Positions 62,808-64,000 of a stretch of 64,000 nt of DNA are shown one piece after another. Under the pieces are notes generated by a model, which saw nothing but the letters and a program-made list of their open reading frames with translations, had not been told where the DNA came from and searched no databases. Position 1 is the stretch's first letter. Every line of letters starts with the position of its first letter. A program made the position numbers and the translations under genes. This DNA is from RGIG3159 sp034927685 (GTDB lineage: Bacteria > Bacillota > Clostridia > Oscillospirales > Oscillospiraceae): contig JAYFPO010000023.1 in assembly GCA_034927685.1 (NCBI GenBank), positions 124,001-188,000 on the forward strand. The letters run 5' to 3'.

Positions 62808-63937
62808 TTCTTCTCCTTCCCTGCCGCGGTTTTGAGAATCAGGTCATAAATCCGCTCGGAAGAATCCAGCACAGCGGCGGCTCTGGCAGCCTCCCCCATC
62901 CGGGCCATTCCAACTGGGTCGGCAAGCATGGTCTTCGCCGTCCCGTAAAGCTTCTCCCCACTGCACTCCGCTTCCCGGATGACCACCGCACCGCCGCGCT
63001 GCTCCAGAATCCGCGCGTTTCTCTCCTGATGGTTGTCCGTGACGTTGGGCGACGGTACGATAATGCTTGGCGTACCGGAGGCGGCGATCTCATTGAGGGT
63101 GGAGGCTCCCGCCCGGGAGATCACCAGGTCTGCCGCCACCATCAGCTCCTGCATGTTAAAGATGTATTCCCGCAGATCGATCTGCGGGTTTTCCCCGAGA
63201 TCGACGCCAGCCTCCCGAATGCTCTGCGGCATCCAGGACCAAGACCCCCCGCCGGTTGCGTGAACGTGACAAAACGGTTTTTCTGTGGCCTCCAGGCGGA
63301 TAAACTCCACCATCTGGCGGTTCATGTCCCGCGCGCCAAGGCTGCCCCAGCAGGAGACCACAAGCTTCTTGCCCGCGTAGCCCAGCTTTTGCTTCATCTC
63401 CTCCTTGTCCCCGTTTACAAACTCGGCGCGGACCGGCATCCCGACGACCACCGTGCGTTCCTTATGCGCATAGTATTGCCGGCTTTCCGCAAAGGAAATC
63501 ATCACGCGGCTTGCCTGATCCGCCACCATCTTGGTGGTAAGGCCGGGCACCGCGTTGGCCTCATGGACCAGCGTCGGAATTCCCATCCGAATGCCCTGCT
63601 TCATGGCGGGGTAGCTGGCGTAGCCGCCCATGCCGACAATCACGTCCGGCTGAAAATCCCGGAGGTAGGTCCGGGCCGTTCTTGCAGAGGTGACGACGTT
63701 CACGGCCGCCGTGACGTTGTGGCGGAGGTTTTGGAGACTGATCTTCCGCTGGAAATTGGAGATGGCCAGCGTTTTAAGCGGGAATCCCTCCCGGGGAACG
63801 AGCGTCTCCTCCATACCGCCCTTCGCGCCGATAAAGAGGATCTTGCAGTCGGGCTGCCGCTCCCTTACCAGTTTGGCCAGCGCAATGGCCGGATTGATGT
63901 GGCCCGCGGTTCCGCCGCAGGTAAAAATGATATTCAC
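62804..63937 (-). CDS. murG: UDP-GlcNAc--lipid I GlcNAc transferase MurG
   Basis: 377 residues. N-terminal G-loop CGGTAGHINPAIALA (7-21), GMGGYASYPAMKQG, VVSCWGSLGARDMN, and a C-terminal nucleotide-binding region with LVISRAGASTLNEIAASGTPSIIVPSPNVTDNHQERNA. It converts lipid I to lipid II on the cytoplasmic face. Start ATG 63937 has GGAGGA; it lies 32 bases after the end of an upstream division gene. Full length. Confidence 0.97.
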   Translation of the reverse strand: MNIIFTCGGTAGHINPAIALAKLVRERQPDCKILFIGAKGGMEETLVPREGFPLKTLAISNFQRKISLQNLRHNVTAAVNVVTSARTARTYLRDFQPDVIVGMGGYASYPAMKQGIRMGIPTLVHEANAVPGLTTKMVADQASRVMISFAESRQYYAHKERTVVVGMPVRAEFVNGDKEEMKQKLGYAGKKLVVSCWGSLGARDMNRQMVEFIRLEATEKPFCHVHATGGGSWSWMPQSIREAGVDLGENPQIDLREYIFNMQELMVAADLVISRAGASTLNEIAASGTPSIIVPSPNVTDNHQERNARILEQRGGAVVIREAECSGEKLYGTAKTMLADPVGMARMGEAARAAAVLDSSERIYDLILKTAAGKEKK

Positions 63938-63969
63938 AGGAGTTCCTCCAGACGTTTGCGGATGGCAGC

Positions 63970-64000
63970 TCAGATGAGCTGCATGGTGTTCCAGCGCGAC
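63970..64000 (-). CDS. C-terminal end of the gene upstream of murG (partial)
   Basis: Only the last nine residues are inside the window (frame SRWNTMQLI, stop TGA at 63972-63970). In this gene order ftsW/spoVE precedes murG, so that is the likely identity, but nothing in the visible residues proves it. Confidence 0.35.
   Translation of the reverse strand, partial: SRWNTMQLI

Overview
The window is a chromosomal segment of a GC-rich, anaerobic, spore-forming clostridium. A complete spoIIIAA-AH operon, FtsK/SpoIIIE next to a TepA-like protease, an Asp23-NusB-XseAB-IspA operon, a two-subunit GlgC/GlgD pair, NfnAB electron bifurcation, DUF1540 and CD1247-type small proteins, and tight ATGA/TGATG gene overlaps all point to the Oscillospirales (Oscillibacter/Lawsonibacter-like). 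That placement is an inference from gene content and base composition, because there is no rRNA in the window. I see no prophage, insertion sequence or CRISPR array.

Layout. 1-5.1 kb (+): the end of an ECF vitamin importer (ATPase fused to a CbrT-like S component), then a TIM-barrel isomerase and cobU, cobS, a short second CobU-like gene and cobC. This is a coupled cobamide uptake and lower-ligand attachment operon. 5.2-9.6 kb (-): asp23, nusB (with a long EEQP-repeat tail), a TsaD paralogue, xseA, xseB and ispA. 9.6-14.2 kb (-): spoIIIAA to spoIIIAH. 14.3-19.3 kb (-): an ECF S component, ftsK, uppP and a TepA-like protease. 19.4-20.8 kb: two divergent YbaK-family editing genes that share one -35 hexamer, then a TSCPD protein. 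20.9-26.8 kb (-): a FlaR-like kinase, an XpaC protein, a CD1247-type zinc ribbon, efp, an aminopeptidase, yqeG, and an ion permease behind a yybP-ykoY (Mn2+) riboswitch.

27-31 kb (+): a small unknown protein, then a TetR regulator, a radical SAM enzyme and metK. 31-34.6 kb (-): DUF1540 and an xpaC-telA-lemA-TPM operon. 34.6-36.3 kb (+): rpe behind a structured leader, and a DUF975 protein. 36.3-40.7 kb (-): yfhO, a GT2 glycosyltransferase and gtrA, a probable three-part cell-surface glycosylation system. 40.8-42.3 kb (+): guanine deaminase behind an atypical guanine-type riboswitch. 42.3-50 kb (-): glgC/glgD, a YihY protein, a split aconitase X, a CBS protein and nfnAB. 50-54 kb (-): an LCP ligase, a third YbaK-family protein, a 2-hydroxyacid dehydrogenase and gluQ. 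54-57.8 kb (+): a DUF362 ferredoxin protein, an acyl-CoA synthetase-like enzyme and a DUF1624 membrane protein. 58.0-58.5 kb (-): five tRNAs. 58.5-64 kb (-): hslO, a methyltransferase, yerC, and the ftsZ-ftsQ-murG end of a division cluster.

The best regulatory leads are the Mn2+ riboswitch on a permease of the ArsB/NhaD type, the guanine deaminase riboswitch that has lost its loop-loop contact and looks like an ON switch, the shared -35 divergent promoter, and the unassigned rpe leader. Many genes end in long, nearly perfect inverted repeats, each with its own sequence.
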